Positions 34,280 through 47,700 of a stretch of DNA of 64,000 nucleotides are shown in pieces. Each line of letters begins with the position of its first letter. The first letter of the stretch is position 1. The position numbers and the translations under genes were made by a program. The notes beneath the pieces were generated by a model that had not been told where the DNA came from, made no database searches, and saw only the letters and a program-made list of their open reading frames with translations. The DNA comes from Collybia mongolica (taxonomy: Eukaryota > Basidiomycota > Agaricomycetes > Agaricales > Clitocybaceae), in assembly GCA_013420905.1 (NCBI GenBank), contig JAAXNY010000006.1, positions 1,612,001 to 1,676,000 on the forward strand. Reading direction: 5' to 3'.

Positions 34280-34937
34280 CACCCTCCTGAGTATGACAAA
34301 TATTGTGCTCAGATATCTATTTGCGATACAACCTTTTCTATTCCTGAGTAAGTTTTGTCGTTGGGTAGGTAGGGTTAGGAACCATAGAGGGGTAGTAAAG
34401 TTTTAAGATGTCATACAATCTGAAATCGATTGCATGGCTCTGTCGAGTTGAGGTATTTTGTTTTGCGCATCCGACCGCCTATCACTCTCCTTAAGTTATC
34501 AGTGGTTTAGAAAAGCAGCCAAAAGGCTCTGCCAAGGCCACCAACCTTTTCTACCTCGTTTTCGTTGTATTTCATGCAGGAAAAGGAGAAAAGGAACTAA
34601 GGGAAAGGGAAAGATAGGATGGGGATGGAGGGTGGAGAATCTAAGCATGTACGAAATACCGGATCTGTTCGAGCGAAGCTGCGAGCACAATGTGAGACGA
34701 CGATGCGTCCTTCGCTGGTGCTCGCAGGTCTATATAGTGGTATGTAAACAGACATGGAGAAGAAAGAGATCAGCGCTAGATCAGATAAGATGGATTAACC
34801 CTCAAAACCCCTTTGCCCAAATCACTAACTTGAATGTCGGCCGAAATTGCCGAACCTAGGCATCATTGATCTGCATTAAATAAATTTCTTCTTGCTTGCT
34901 CAACTTGGTGGCTTGGAGGTTGCCCCAACTTACTACC
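34280..34937. other. Intergenic region
   Basis: About 660 bp holding the beta-glucosidase 3' end and the aconitase upstream region. A purine-rich tract lies at about 34570-34640. A 133-codon + strand frame at 34458-34859 is Arg/Cys-rich without motif and is not called. Confidence 0.45.
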
Positions 34938-37900
34938 ATGTTCCGAGGCCCTGGTACCCGTAGGAGTCTCACATTGCTTCAACGAACTCTTGCAACATAT
35001 GCTTCCTTGGCTAGGAAGGATTGTGTCTCTATCACACCACCCTACTCTGTTTTGATCCAAAAACTTGAACGTGTTCGCGAAATACTCAATCGGCCGCTGA
35101 CTCTTGCGGAAAAAATACTCTACAGTCACCTCGTGGATCCAGAAAAGTCCCTTTCAGGTGGCAGACGGATTCGAGGTGAGGCAAATCTTCAATTGAACCC
35201 TGAGAGGGTTGCGATGCAAGACGCGTCTGCTCAGTAAGTCCACAAGAGATCTCTCAATGTAGCATTACTCATGAAGGTCATTTCTAGAATGGCATTGTAA
35301 GACTCCTCAACTAGTAAGATACTATGACCCTTACTTTAATTTAAAGATTACAGTTTATGAGCGCTGGTCTCCCCCAATGTGCGGTACCAACAAGCATTCA
35401 TTGCGACCATCTCATACAAGCTGCAGAGGGTGCTGAAACAGACTTGAAGGTCAACGAGCTAATCAAGGGTCATGCGTTGCGCTCTAAATCCCCGTTTCTG
35501 TAGCGTTCTATTGTGACTAACCAGGAAGTCTTCGACTTTCTACAGAGTGCTGCAGAGAAATACGGAATCGAATTCTGGCGACCTGGGTCGGGTATAATCC
35601 ATCAAATTGTTCTGGAAAACTATGCTGCCCCGGGAATGTTGATGTTCGTTTGTCTTTCATTCTTAACCAGTTATGGTCTTAATTTGTCCATTGGGCAGGC
35701 TGGGGACAGGTACGAAGCCTCACATGTCATCAAGGCACTCCACTGACCCTTTGAAAAGACTCTCATACACCAAATGCTGGTGGCCTTGGAATGCTTGCTA
35801 TCGGCGTGGGCGGAGCTGATGCCGTTGATGCAATGACAGGAACACCTTGGGAGCTCAAGGCGCCTCTTGTTGTCGGTGTGTAGTTCTTACCGAGAATGGT
35901 GCTAGTCGGTCCTAAAAAACACAGGAATACATCTAACTGGAAAATTGAATAATTGGGCGACCCCGAAGGATTTGATTCTTCATTTGGCGGGGAAGCTTAC
36001 TGTTCGGGTGAGATTCTTGCGAACTCGAAAAAAAAAGTTTTTGATGTGTTTCAGGGCGGCACTGGCCGTATTCTTGAATACTTTGGACCTGGGGTCGTCG
36101 CCCAGTCATGCACAGGTATATGACATTATACTTTGGTAGCTTTACATTTACATCTGTATAGGTTTGGCTACAATTGCCAATATGGGTGCTGAAGTGGGTG
36201 CAACAACCTCTACATTCCCTTACACGCCTCGCATAAAAGCATATCTAAACGCAACAGGGCGGGCACCCGTTGCTCGTGCAGCAGATGAAGCTGCTGCGCG
36301 GGGTTTTCTGAGCTCTGATGAAGGTGCTGAGTATGACGAAATCATTGAGATTGTGAGGGCATATTAAAAACCTAACCCGATTTGAGCTGATAATTCGAAC
36401 CAGAATCTCTCAGATTTGGAGCCCACCATCAATGGCCCCTTCACACCAGATTTGGCCACACCAATGTCTCAATTTGCTTCGTTTGTTGAGTCACAAGGGT
36501 GGAAGGATGAATTTTCCGCAGGCCTTATTGGGTCGTGCACCAACAGTTCATATGAAGACATGGTAATTGTGGCTCTGACAAATATTTCTCCGATACTCAA
36601 TGGCGCAGACCAGTGTTGCAGACCTAGCAAGGCAAGCAAAAGCCGTTGGGTTAACAACAAAGGTAAACTTTGCTTTTGACATTAGCATTTCTTGTTTAAC
36701 CGGGCGCCCAGGTCCCCTTCCTTTGCACACCTGGATCTGAGCAGATTCGGGCTACCATGGAACGTGATCAAGTTACTTCCACCCTGAAAGATGTCGGTGC
36801 TGTCGTATTGGCAAACGCGTGCGGTCCTTGTATTGGCCAAGTGAGTCAATGGGCATGTTAAATTTGTTCATGTTTAACCATTTCTCAGTGGAAACGAGAG
36901 ATAAAGGAGGAGGAAAACGGTATGTCCTTCATCTTTCTATATTTCTAACCTAATTTTTATTTTGGCGCCAAGCTATCTTGTCCAGTTTCAACAGGAATTT
37001 CAAGTCACGTAATGATGGCAATCCTTTGACTATGAATTTCCTTGCCTCCCCAACCATCGTCACAGCCATGTCGTTCTCAGGAAAACTATCCTTCAACCCT
37101 ATAACGGACTCATTGACACTCCCATCTGGAGAGCCTTTCAAGTTCACTGCACCTTCAGGACAGGATCTTCCATCGGATGGATTTTCCACAGGAGACTCAT
37201 CTTATTACCCTGAGCCTATGCCGAAGCCACGACCTGATATACAGGTCGTCATTAAGCCGGATTCAAACCGATTGGAACTCCTCGAACCATTTTCCAGCCA
37301 CTTTGGACCTGTAGCAGAAAATCCAAGAGGAATGGAGCTTCCAGCATTGAAGGTACTCATGCGCGTCCGAGGCAAATGTACAACTGATCATATTTCGGCG
37401 GCGGTAGGTTCACGATTGTAGCTTGAAATTCTGACTCACCCTTTTCTTAGGGACCATGGCTCAAATACAAGGGACACTTGACAAATATATCGGAGAATTT
37501 ATGTTCGTTTCATTTTTAAAAAATAATCATTTTAATGCTGACCTGCTTGATACCCTAGTGATCACGGTGGGTCTGTTCAGTTAGCATACAGCCCAGTATC
37601 TTATAATGTCCTATAGGCAGTAAATGATGAAGGTGGTGCTGTAAATCAAGCCTTCGACCATGAACGAGGCATTTCTGGCACAATCCCCCGAATTGCAAAA
37701 CAGTTCAAAGCACGGCGACAATCATGGGCCCTGATCGTTGACGAAAATTATGGAGAAGGTAGTGCACGGGAGCACGCTGCTCTTCAACCCCGCTTTTATG
37801 GTATGTGATGTGTTTCATAGATGCTGCTTTGCTGATCTGATTTTGAAGGATGCGCGATGATTATTGCCCGGTCCTTTGCTCGTATTCATGAAACAAACCT

Positions 37901-38220
37901 CAAGGTGGCGTTTTCCTCCACACACACCCACCCTATTTTTGACGCGCGCGTATTAGAAACAAGGCATATTACCACTTTGGTTTGCAGACAAGGCAGATTA
38001 TTTGCTTATTGGATCTGGAGACACCGTTGAAACTGTGGGGCTTGCTGACACTTTCAAAGGCTCTCCAGATGCCTCTATCAAAATAAGGGTGACGAAACTG
38101 AATGGGGATATTTTCGAGATTCCTACGAAGCACACTTTGTCTGAAGACCAGTTGAATTGGCTGCAAGCGGGCTCGGCTCTGAACTCCATTCGAGCTCAAA
38201 TGAAGGACCGATCCGGTTGA
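34938..38220 (+). CDS. Mitochondrial-type aconitate hydratase
   Basis: 4Fe-4S aconitase-family enzyme. The N-terminus [20 protein letters not shown] looks like a mitochondrial presequence. Cluster Cys are in [14 protein letters not shown] and [14 protein letters not shown]. Other blocks: [73 protein letters not shown] and [20 protein letters not shown], ending [13 protein letters not shown]. Microexons restore conserved runs: 9 nt (35288-35296, QMAL), 11 nt (35699-35709, completing MLGTDSHT) and 8 nt (37559-37566, completing NLLITAVND). It could be the TCA-cycle enzyme or the Aco2-type homocitrate dehydratase of lysine synthesis; the sequence alone does not decide. The stop lies 24 bp from the stop of the convergent MSH1. 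Confidence 0.92.
37559..37566 (+). other. 8-nt microexon of the aconitase gene
   Basis: The bases tgatcacg lie between acceptor accctag and donor gtgggt. Splicing gives ENLLITAVNDEGG across three exons. Flanking introns are 37501-37558 and 37567-37616. Confidence 0.8.
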
Positions 38221-38244
38221 TTGTTTAAAATAATGGCTACAGTA

Positions 38245-41200
38245 TTATGTGTCGTGTATCCAAATACCATTATCATTGATTCGTGACAATGTTTCTTCCG
38301 CGATTTTCAAGGCTGCTGAAGGCATGCCAGCCAGCTGGGCGACCTTTAATCCATGACTATCACGGTTGATCCCAGTTTGTACTCGGTACGAATAAGCAAA
38401 ATGGCCATCCTGGACTAGGTGAGCTTGTAAACTTGCATGACCACAACAACTTACATCAGTTTCGTCGACACTCGTGCAGAAGAAATCGACACTCCTGAAA
38501 ATAGTTTGATTGTTCGGATACCCCATCATAGCTGCGAGTTCGTGGAAGTGAGTGGCAAACAACGTTCGACATTTGTTTCTCGTGACAAGATGATGGAGAG
38601 TTGCAAAAGCAATAGCTATTCCATCCCGAGTCGTCGTTCCCCGCCCTACCTCATCCATAATTACCTGGAAGAATTCAGTATGAAGTAACAGTATATCTTA
38701 CAACATAACACTTACTAGACTCTTTGGAGTTGCCTTTCGAAGAATTTCAGCGGTTTCTAGCATCTCCACCATAAAAGTACTCCGATCATGGAATAGATCG
38801 TCTTTGGCGCCCACGCGTGAGAAAACTTTATCTACTATACCAATGAGGGCAGAGTCAGCCGGGACAAATGAGCCTGTCTGGGCAAGAATTGCTATGAGTG
38901 CAGTTTGGCGAAGAAGGGTGGATTTTCCCCCCATATTTGGACCAGTAATGAATTGTACTTTCTTTTCTTTTGATAACAGCACAGAGTTTGGGGTGAAGAC
39001 ACGTCCTGCGGCAAGAAGGCCAAGCTCGACACTAGGGTGCCTACCGTTGGTGATATCGTAAATAGTACTGCGATGTAGAGTGGTTAGACGGTTGGGAGGT
39101 ATGTGTACATGGAGAATGTGCGCACTCGTCAACGAGAATGGGTCTAACAAAATTCATCTCCGTGGCCACGCTAGCGAACGATAAAGCAACGTCGAGTTCA
39201 TCGAGAACTTGGGAATTGCGGCGTAGAGCTGGGGCGTGTGCGCTTACCTGTAACGACGACAAAATCAATACTTCCCGGAAATCAAGGACAGAAGTATACC
39301 TCATCCCGAAGCATTTCGAAAACCTCTTTCTCTGCACTACTCAAGGACAATGTGGTTTCGGCAATTCTTGTCGCCAATTGTGACCATTCCTACCGTGACA
39401 TTTGGTGAACTCGATAATCCGATTACCTGAGAGGACCTACTTTAAAGAAAAAGGATCGAGTGGACCCACTTTCAGCGATGGCAACAAATTCAGGTGTGGC
39501 TAATAACTTCGATTGATCCCGTTTGGCCTTGGTAAGATGAACATGGATTCCCTGACCAGGGGAAGCGCGGAGCGTTAAGGAAGGAGCATCTGGAGTGAAA
39601 CACATGAACTTAGAAATTTAAATGTACGAACATGATAGACCATATTGCAGTTGTAGACGTGTCTCAAGTTGGTTCCTCTTCTCTACCAGATCTCGGAGGG
39701 TTGTGTGCAGCGTCTCCAGCGTTGCGGAAAATCTGACCAAAATTTTACGTTCATATCACAACAGGGAAAGGGTTATCCTTACTGAGGTTTTATAATCCAT
39801 TTTCCATACCCTTGGCGCCAGATACTACTTGCATCGTAATCACTCGGTATTGTATGGTTTTCTTCGGCCACGCTGTATACAGTTTCGCCAAGCGACTGAG
39901 ACTCATCCTTCGTAACATCTTCCAGTGCCATTCCGATTCGTTTCGATAATCCGTTAAGTCCGGTCATGCGAGACATAAGTGCATTTAAGCTTTCCCAGTC
40001 ATTTGGGTTATATTTACTCCGCTCTAGAGCCTCCATTCGTTTTTCTTCCGAGACTCGGTGAACTATGTTAGCCCAGGCTTGAATGGTCTTATTCACAGCA
40101 AGCAGATCGCCTGCATCCCCACGGCGTAGTATGAGCTTTTGTGTAATCCTTCCCGTGTCTTCAATGTCAGCAACAAATGCAGCAATGTCAGCGTGGAAAT
40201 GGGGCCTGGTATGGAAGAATGCGACCAATAATTGACGTGCATTGATTTCGGTGATGGAAGTACTCGGCGAGCCTAAGAATTAAATCAGATACTACATTTC
40301 TCTGGGATAGTATTATTCACATAGCCACCGTGTCAGAAGACGACTCCCTCCACAAGTGAGCGTCCGTTTCATGACGGCCAGTAGACTGCCTTTAATCCCA
40401 CCTTCTCGAATGCGTTCCCGAATCTCCAAGGCTTTAATAGTATGCGAATCGATTTCCATGCGGGGCTCTATACCTTCTCGTTTTGGTAACGATAAGGTAG
40501 GCATATGCTCCAAAAGATTGGCGTTGAGATAACTTGTGAGTAGCTCAATTGCAAAAGCCTCTGAGGTATTGGTATATTTGGGGGGTTCTACTTTGTTCCA
40601 TGGAATGGTGGATGGAAGAGGAGACATGTCCTTTTCAGTGGGGAGATGTCTTCCGCTGGCAGTGAGGCAAGACAGAGTTGTATATGAAACAAAATTGTCT
40701 TCCTCTGCGAGAGCATGGTATATAGGATGGGCTTTGATTGACTCCATTCTTTTGTCTAAGACAACTTCTCGGGGGCTAATGCGGGCCAACTCGTCTCTTA
40801 ACTCGTCGAAGGTCGCTAGCTTCGAGAAAAACTCGCCTGTCGATACGTCGATCCAGGCTAGCCCCAAAGTGCATGTATCGTGTATTGGCTCGATGTTTTC
40901 AGGTGCGCTGATAGCAAGGAGGTAATTATTCTCATACGGGTTTAGAAATGGTTCGTCGATGAGTGTACCAGGTGTAACAACCCGGACTACCCGACGATCA
41001 AACTCTTTGGCACCCAAGACAGAGTAGCGAGGGAACTCTTCGCACATGGCAACAAAACGTTTGTTCTGTTGCACTAAGACTTTAAGATGTTTATCGAGAT
41101 GAACCAACGGAAAACCACACATAGGAATGCGACGCCCATCCCATTTCCGTGTAGTGAGCTTGATTTTAAGAAGGCGCGAGATTTCTATTGCTTGGTCGAA

Positions 41201-42136
41201 GTATGACTGATTTCGTTGTCATGAATGATTCCAATGCTCGTATAAGTTGAAATGCTATACCTCATAAAATTGGCCAACCTTGGTTAGAAGCAAGCAATGA
41301 GGAAATTTACTGAGGTTGTCAGAAATTTCCCTGGCAAGGGCGTTTCTAGGTCGTTCAGGTTCTTAAATGATTTATCAATTATCCGACAAGGGGCAGACTC
41401 TGTGTCAACCTGCCTGTGTCCTCAAGTATAGCAAATGGACTCGATACGGGTAGACCTAATATGTCATGTGAGTTGAGCTCTACATATTATGAGGGGTGTT
41501 TACCATTTGAACTTGAATGTAGATCCTTCTGGCGTCGTTTTGCAACTAAATGAGAGCGGGTCGGAGCCAAGGCATCAGTGGTTGTAGAGTTTGACGGGGA
41601 CTTTTCGCCGCGTTTTGTTTTATTTCCAGTAAATGTATTATCTTCACCACGCGTTTCAAAGCATGAACAGGTCAACATGATATAAACGTTACCAATTAGT
41701 TGCTCTTCCTCTATAACCCTGAATTTCTGGCTGCGTTTGGGTTTCCCTTTGCAAACACTATCACTGGGAACAATTGACTCTGCCGGTTTCTGTAGGTAGC
41801 CTATGGAACCAGATGTGTCTTCATTCCTTCTGCGATCGATAACTAATATTCGTTTTGAGAAACAAGGAAAATATTGCTACAATTGTTCATAGGCGTACAG
41901 GTTGACGGAGGTTTATTAAGCCCACCCTGCCACTCTCCTAGTGGAGTAGCAATATTTCCGTCCGGGCCCAGAAGAACGGAGGGCATTTCTGCGAATGCCT
42001 TCACGGTTTGCTTTATGGAGGTTGACGCGCCTTTTCTGGCTGCTAGACATGGAGGAAAAGGATGGAAGGCTCGGATGGTATGGTATCGGTATACGGAGTT
42101 ATGTACGCGTCGAGCAGCTGGTAGAAGTACTACCAT
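38245..42136 (-). CDS. MSH1: Mitochondrial MutS homologue Msh1
   Basis: DNA mismatch-binding ATPase protecting mitochondrial DNA. The first in-frame ATG at 42136 gives a basic, acid-poor leader ([20 protein letters not shown]), followed by a Ser/Lys-rich region. MutS domain I is visible ([20 protein letters not shown]), then a connector with [14 protein letters not shown], the lever/clamp helices (LLTRWLCE ... [13 protein letters not shown]), and the ATPase with [20 protein letters not shown], Walker [14 protein letters not shown], Walker [14 protein letters not shown] and [13 protein letters not shown]. The C-terminus ends [12 protein letters not shown]. The mitochondrial leader and intact domain I favour Msh1 over Msh4/5. 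Many short introns. Divergent from the septin gene and convergent with aconitase. Confidence 0.88.
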
Positions 42137-42364
42137 GCGGAGCGTTGCAGATGAGGGTTGGAAACTTAGGTTGAAGCAGGTCACTGGAATATATTATCTT
42201 TTTGGTGGGCTACAGTGTTTGGTCCTGGTCACGCCATCTATAAGGCTAGGGGCCCATCGGAGTTTAAAGGCCAAATAAACGAACTGAACGCGAATTTGCA
42301 CCCGTCGTTTTACTCACCTTCTTCAACCAAAAGATTTTCTCTGCGCTGACACGTCGTTGCCAAA
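42137..42364. promoter_or_regulatory. Divergent promoter MSH1 / CDC11
   Basis: 228 bp between divergent start codons, containing both upstream regions. No specific element identified. Confidence 0.4.
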
Positions 42365-44047
42365 ATGTCATTTGCCGGAAGACGCAGAGGAAATAAGGTC
42401 AAAAAGGGTGTGCAGTTCACCCTCATGGTTGTTGGTACGTCCATTCCACCTCATTTTGAGAAAAGTTATTAACCATCTTTGCACTCTTTTATGTGGCCTT
42501 GTATTTTGTCGTATGCCCTTACAGGCGCATCTGGAACCGGACGAACCACGTTTGTTAATACTCTATGTGAATCCGAGGTTCTGGCCCACAAAATCTCTGA
42601 CAATCCTGGCACGGCACATGTTGAGGAGGGTATCAGGATTAAGCCAGTAAACGTTGGTAAGCCCCACTATTCCGTTTTCATTCTCTTTCGGACCCTCACT
42701 GTCTTTTTTTGAACAGAACTTGAGGAAGACGGCGTCCGCATTGCCTTGACTATAGTTGATACCCCCGGCTTTGGCGACAACATTGACAACGAGTTCGCGT
42801 AAATCACATCCTATAATTATTCTGTCTGGCTCAACTAACTTGTACTGTATATCCAGCTTTCAAGAGATTGTTGGACATCTGGAGCGTCAATATGACGATA
42901 TTTTGGCTGAGGAGTCGCGCATCAAGCGTAACCCGCGCTTCAGGGACAACAGAGTTCATGCACTTCTCTACTTCATCCCTCCTACTGGTCATTCGTATGT
43001 ATCACCATCATATACGCGAAGGTAGTACACTAATTGCCCCAAAATCAGTTTGAGGGAGATGGATATCGAACTCATGCGCCGTTTATCTCCTCGTGTCAAT
43101 GTCATCCCGGTTATCGGCAAGGCAGATTCCTTGACCCCCAGCGAACTCAGGGGGTTCAAGAAACGTGTACGTGGTCGAAGCCCGGTTGACAACCCAATTG
43201 ACATCACATGTGACGGCAGATTATGGAAGACATAGAATACTATGACATCCCTGTTTACAACTTCCCCTATGATGTCGAGGAGGATGATGAAGAAACAATC
43301 CAGGATAACAGCGAACTTCGTGTACGTCCGCTGATATTGCACATATTTTTATATGTTGAAATCATATAGGCCCTCCTTCCGTTTGCGATCATCGGTTCTG
43401 AGGAAGAGATTGAGATTGATGGCCAACCCGTTCGTGCAAGGATCTACCCTTGGGGTATTGCTGAAGTCGACAACCCCAAACACTCGGACTTCAGCAGACT
43501 GAGAAGTGCATTGCTCAAGTACACTACACTCTACTGTTTTATCCTATTGTCTTTGTTGACTCTCGCCGTTCTCCAATTAGTTCGCACCTGGGCGATCTTA
43601 AATCCTTGACTCATGATGTTCTCTATGAAACCTACCGCACCGAGAAGTTGTCTCGGACTGTTCACTCGGACACTCAGTGCGTAGATATATCCCATTGTTG
43701 TATATATCCTCATCCCCCATAGCGATTCTTCTATTCTTCCTGAGGAACTCGCCAACCAGAGTGTACGCCTAAAGGAGGAACAACTCCGCAGGGAAGAAGA
43801 AAAAGTATGATTGTCCGACCCGAAAATTTGTTCTTATCTGATTCGTTGGAAAATAGCTCCGGGAGATTGAGCTGAAAGTTCAGCGCGAGATCAACGAGAA
43901 GCGACAGGAGTTGTTAGCGAAGGAAGAGTCGCTCAGGTGTGTTGTTTTCATTGATATCTAAAAGAACTTGTTAAGCATATGCACTTGTTTAGGAATTTGG
44001 AAAGTCGTCTTGCGGCTCAAGGATCACAATCCGAGTTCCAGAATTGA
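42365..44047 (+). CDS. CDC11: Septin, Cdc11 type
   Basis: GTP-binding cytoskeletal protein forming septin filaments at septa and bud/branch necks. After a basic start (MSFAGRRRGNKVKKGVQFTL) the P-loop reads VVGASGTGRTTFVNTL, with Arg in place of the usual Lys, as in the Cdc11/AspA group. Further motifs: TIVDTPGFGDNIDNEFAFQE, RNPRFRDNRVHALLYFIPPT, PVIGKADSLTPSEL (G4), PFAIIGSEEE, YPWGIAEVDNPKHSDF (septin unique element) and a C-terminal coiled coil (LREIELKVQREINEKRQELL) ending QSEFQN. About ten ~50-60-nt GT-AG introns, no microexon. Stop at 44045-44047. Confidence 0.94.
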
Positions 44048-44737
44048 TCAGTTGGTACCGTTGAAAGCCTTGCCCTGTCGGGAAAGATATACCCTTATAA
44101 TGTTCACATTCAGTCTGTGGTCCACTCATTTTCTTGCCCTTTATCCTCTCAACCTCGATACCTATTGGATAATCATTCGCTATTTTTCTCTGTCCTGTCG
44201 TTTCAGTAGTACGCTTGGACTTGTCCCAACTTTTGATAGTATAACGCATGATGCGTCTTTGGCACTTGATTCTTGTTTTGTCCAGAATATGCGAAATGAA
44301 TGAAGCGAGGCATTTGCCATAGACCGATAATGCAAGAATATGTATACGGTACGGCGGTGGTGGTGTTATTACCAGAGTGGACCCATTGACAAGTGGTATG
44401 GTACAAGTGTCACGACGTTGGGTTACATAGGAGATCTATATGTTTTGTGGCGTGGGGAATCGGAAACCTAAGGTGCAACGGTTGTACCCAAGGTCAACAT
44501 TGGGAGAACAATTAGTTGTACAACATTGGCAGCGCGAGGAAGCATCGAGCGGGCACCTTATTGCAGCGGGGACCGTGCAAATCCTTCACATTTGGGGTTG
44601 ATTCTCTTTGTTTGATTCGGCAACGACGATAACAACGACCATCTCGGCCATCTGGTGGACTCGAGCAGCAGCTTTATTGCTCAATCACTGCTTCATTATT
44701 ATCGGTATTCGCTTTACCGCACGCTTGTATCAGTGTG
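44048..44737. other. Intergenic region
   Basis: 690 bp without a convincing gene. It holds the septin 3' end and the promoter of the MIT-domain gene. No repeat or RNA gene was recognised. Confidence 0.5.
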
Positions 44738-47700
44738 ATGGAGATGGAATGGGAGACAAGGCCAATGGGCCATCATCCGTCGCGCGACGACTGGCATAAC
44801 CAGCCTCTTCTAAACGACTCTGTCGACCCACTCCCTGCCGCAACCTCTATCTCTGCTACCCTCCCCTCTGCCTTTGCATCGACTTCTTCAGGCTTCTCGC
44901 AACGACGTCGTTCATCGGCTGCGAATGTTCGACCAGCCGGGCCACCCCCAAATCTCCCCATTCCCAACGTCCCTGGTACTTCCATTTCTGCCCCACCCCC
45001 TCGTACTTCCATTTCTGCCCCACCCCCTCGTGGCTACGTTCCTCCTCAGGAAGATACCCTTGTTTCGCCCACATTTACCAATGGTAGAGGAACACGCTCA
45101 AGCTCCTTTATGAGACCAGCAGCCTCTCCGAATCTGGCAGCGGTAGCTTCCTACTCGCAGGCTCGGGAGTCATCGGCCTCCCATAGTCAACTCGCATCGG
45201 CTGAACCTTCAATAGAGGACCTATCTGATCCTCCTCCACAGTCTTATCTTCACGCTTCATCATCTAGAGTTGTTGATCGACACCAGGACCTTGTCCCAGA
45301 TCGGCTTTCGCTCTCACCGCAAGAAGCACGCCCAGAACCTCGAGCTCCATCCTCACGTCGTGCCTTGACACGGGCGTTGGAGTTGGCCCGGGAAGCCGTT
45401 CAGCTCGACTCGATGAATGACAATCCGGAAGCTGCTGTTCAGGCATATGGTCGGAGTGTTGCACTCTTGAGTGAAGTTATGGAACGTGTGCGGAGGGGCG
45501 AGGATAGTACAGAGTCGCACCGACGACGGCGAAGGCGTAGCGTAGCAGCTCAAGAGGAGGAAGTGCGAAGATTACAAAATATCGTGCGTCTGAACCTATT
45601 TAATCAACAACCTGGGCTAATCATTCCAATTACTCCAGCATGATACATACGCAGACCGCATGAATATCCTCAGCATCATTTACAGTATACCCGCCGCGCC
45701 CTATTCGTCAACGCTGACGTACTCAGCGATGACTGATTCGACAGCGTCAGCATCTCCAACAAATTCTGCTTCACCTTCGTCAGATACATCACCCCACATA
45801 CCTCACAATCTGGAAGCTGCACATGATGTACAAAATGGCCATCATTCTTATGGACTAGATAATAATTCGGGGCATGATACAGGCTTTGATGGCTCAGGTG
45901 CCACAAATTCTGTCATGTTCACCCTCGATGACCCGAACTTTACGCAACCGACAATATCTGGCCTTCCCTCAGCATCGCACCACCCATATGCAATCCAGTA
46001 TGACCCTCCACTCCAGTCAAATGTCTCCCCTGTTGTTACCAATTCTGTCATGAACCGGAGATCTACGAGGGCTCGGGGACTCTCAAACCTCCCGCCAGCA
46101 CCACCACCCCCTTCTAATTCCTTGCCTCCGGCACCTGTAGTCATGGAGCCTTCAAATTTACCTTCACAATACCTCGATACTCGAAATGAATATACTGGCC
46201 ATAGACGAACAGGTTCCAGTGGCTTGGAGGCATTAAAGGAAGAGTATAATGATGGCATCCATGAGACATCACGACAGACTTTGGAAGAACTGACCTCAAC
46301 GTTGGACACGACTCATTTGATCCCCGACACACCTCGTAAGTCGAGCCGTGATTCTCACCCATTACCTCCATTACCATCACCGTCGACGGGGTCTCCAGGA
46401 ACTCCCCGCAACAACTCAAAGCCCCCCCTTTCACCAAGACCATCCCATGTCGTGGCTTCCCGACCAAGATTGCCTTCCCAGTCGACAACCCGTTCCGATA
46501 TTATTGGCCAAACGCAAATCATTAACCCAACGACAACCCAAGGAACTATATCTCAACGTCGGATAACAAAGTCATCAGCGCCCCCAACTTCACGGTCATC
46601 CTCCCCCGCAGATTCCACAGCATCTGTCGGCTCTATTTCACAGTCCAAAGCGGCATCATTACCTGGAGCTGCACCTATTGGAATGATTCAAGGAAGAAGT
46701 CGGTCTTCGTCACAACCGGGACGAAGGCCGTCCCTTATAGGTGGTCGTGTTTCTCCGCCGGATCAGCGACCTCCACTCCCTAATTCTGCGGGCCCCAATG
46801 GAGCCAGCAAGCGCAAAACGTCGATCCCATCGAAACTCAACCCACATCTCGCGCTCTCTCATATCTCTGTTATAACAGACCTTCCACAACCACCATATGG
46901 GAACGGCTCTCTCTCTCTCGTCCCACCACCTCCTGTCTTCACAACAAATTTACCAACTACCCCCACATCACCACTCCCTCCAATTCCTCCATCTGACCCT
47001 TTGTTGAAGCCTTACCATCTAATGAACCTTCTACGAGCCACCATGACGTCTACCACTGGTGGCTATGTAACCCGTCGCCTACATGTTCCTTATGAGGTGT
47101 GGTCTCAAGGTGGCGCAAAATTGGCGAACGTTGGTGACAAGGTCCGCGTCGTTGCTATCCTATGTTCTGCGTTAGAGGACCTTCAAACTAGTAGCTCAGA
47201 ACATTTCGGAGCCGGCAATGTTAGCAGCGGGCTTGCTCTGGGCATCGGGAGTATCGGGAGGAAAGAAGCGGATGCGTGGCTCACGCAGTTGGACAATTTT
47301 TCATCAATTTGCGATGGCGTTGTGACAGATTTTGGCAAAAAGTTGGGAGTAGGAGAGGGTTTTGTACCAAAAAAAGCTAGGTGGCACACACTAGCTCGAG
47401 GTTTGGACAAATTTACAAACGGAAAGAAGTACGTTTGCTAACTCCATTTTTACTTGGCTCGACTAACCAATCAATAGCCTCGATTCCCCTGCAGCATACG
47501 TCAGGGGCCTTGAAAAGCTGTTTTTGTATGCTCAGCTCCTCGACGAACACACGAGAGCAGTTTTGTCTCAACCAGCCGCCCCAGCATATGCTGCTTTCCC
47601 TGCAGATATTCGTATATCTACTGAACAGAAGTTGAAGCGCGCTTCCGAATTCTTTGCCAGTGTGGTGTTGACTTTCGTCATTCGCGATTTGTCTCAGCTT

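Noticed and set aside
34458..34859. 133-codon + strand frame before aconitase
   Set aside because: Arg/Cys-rich without recognisable motif and within a purine-rich intergenic stretch.
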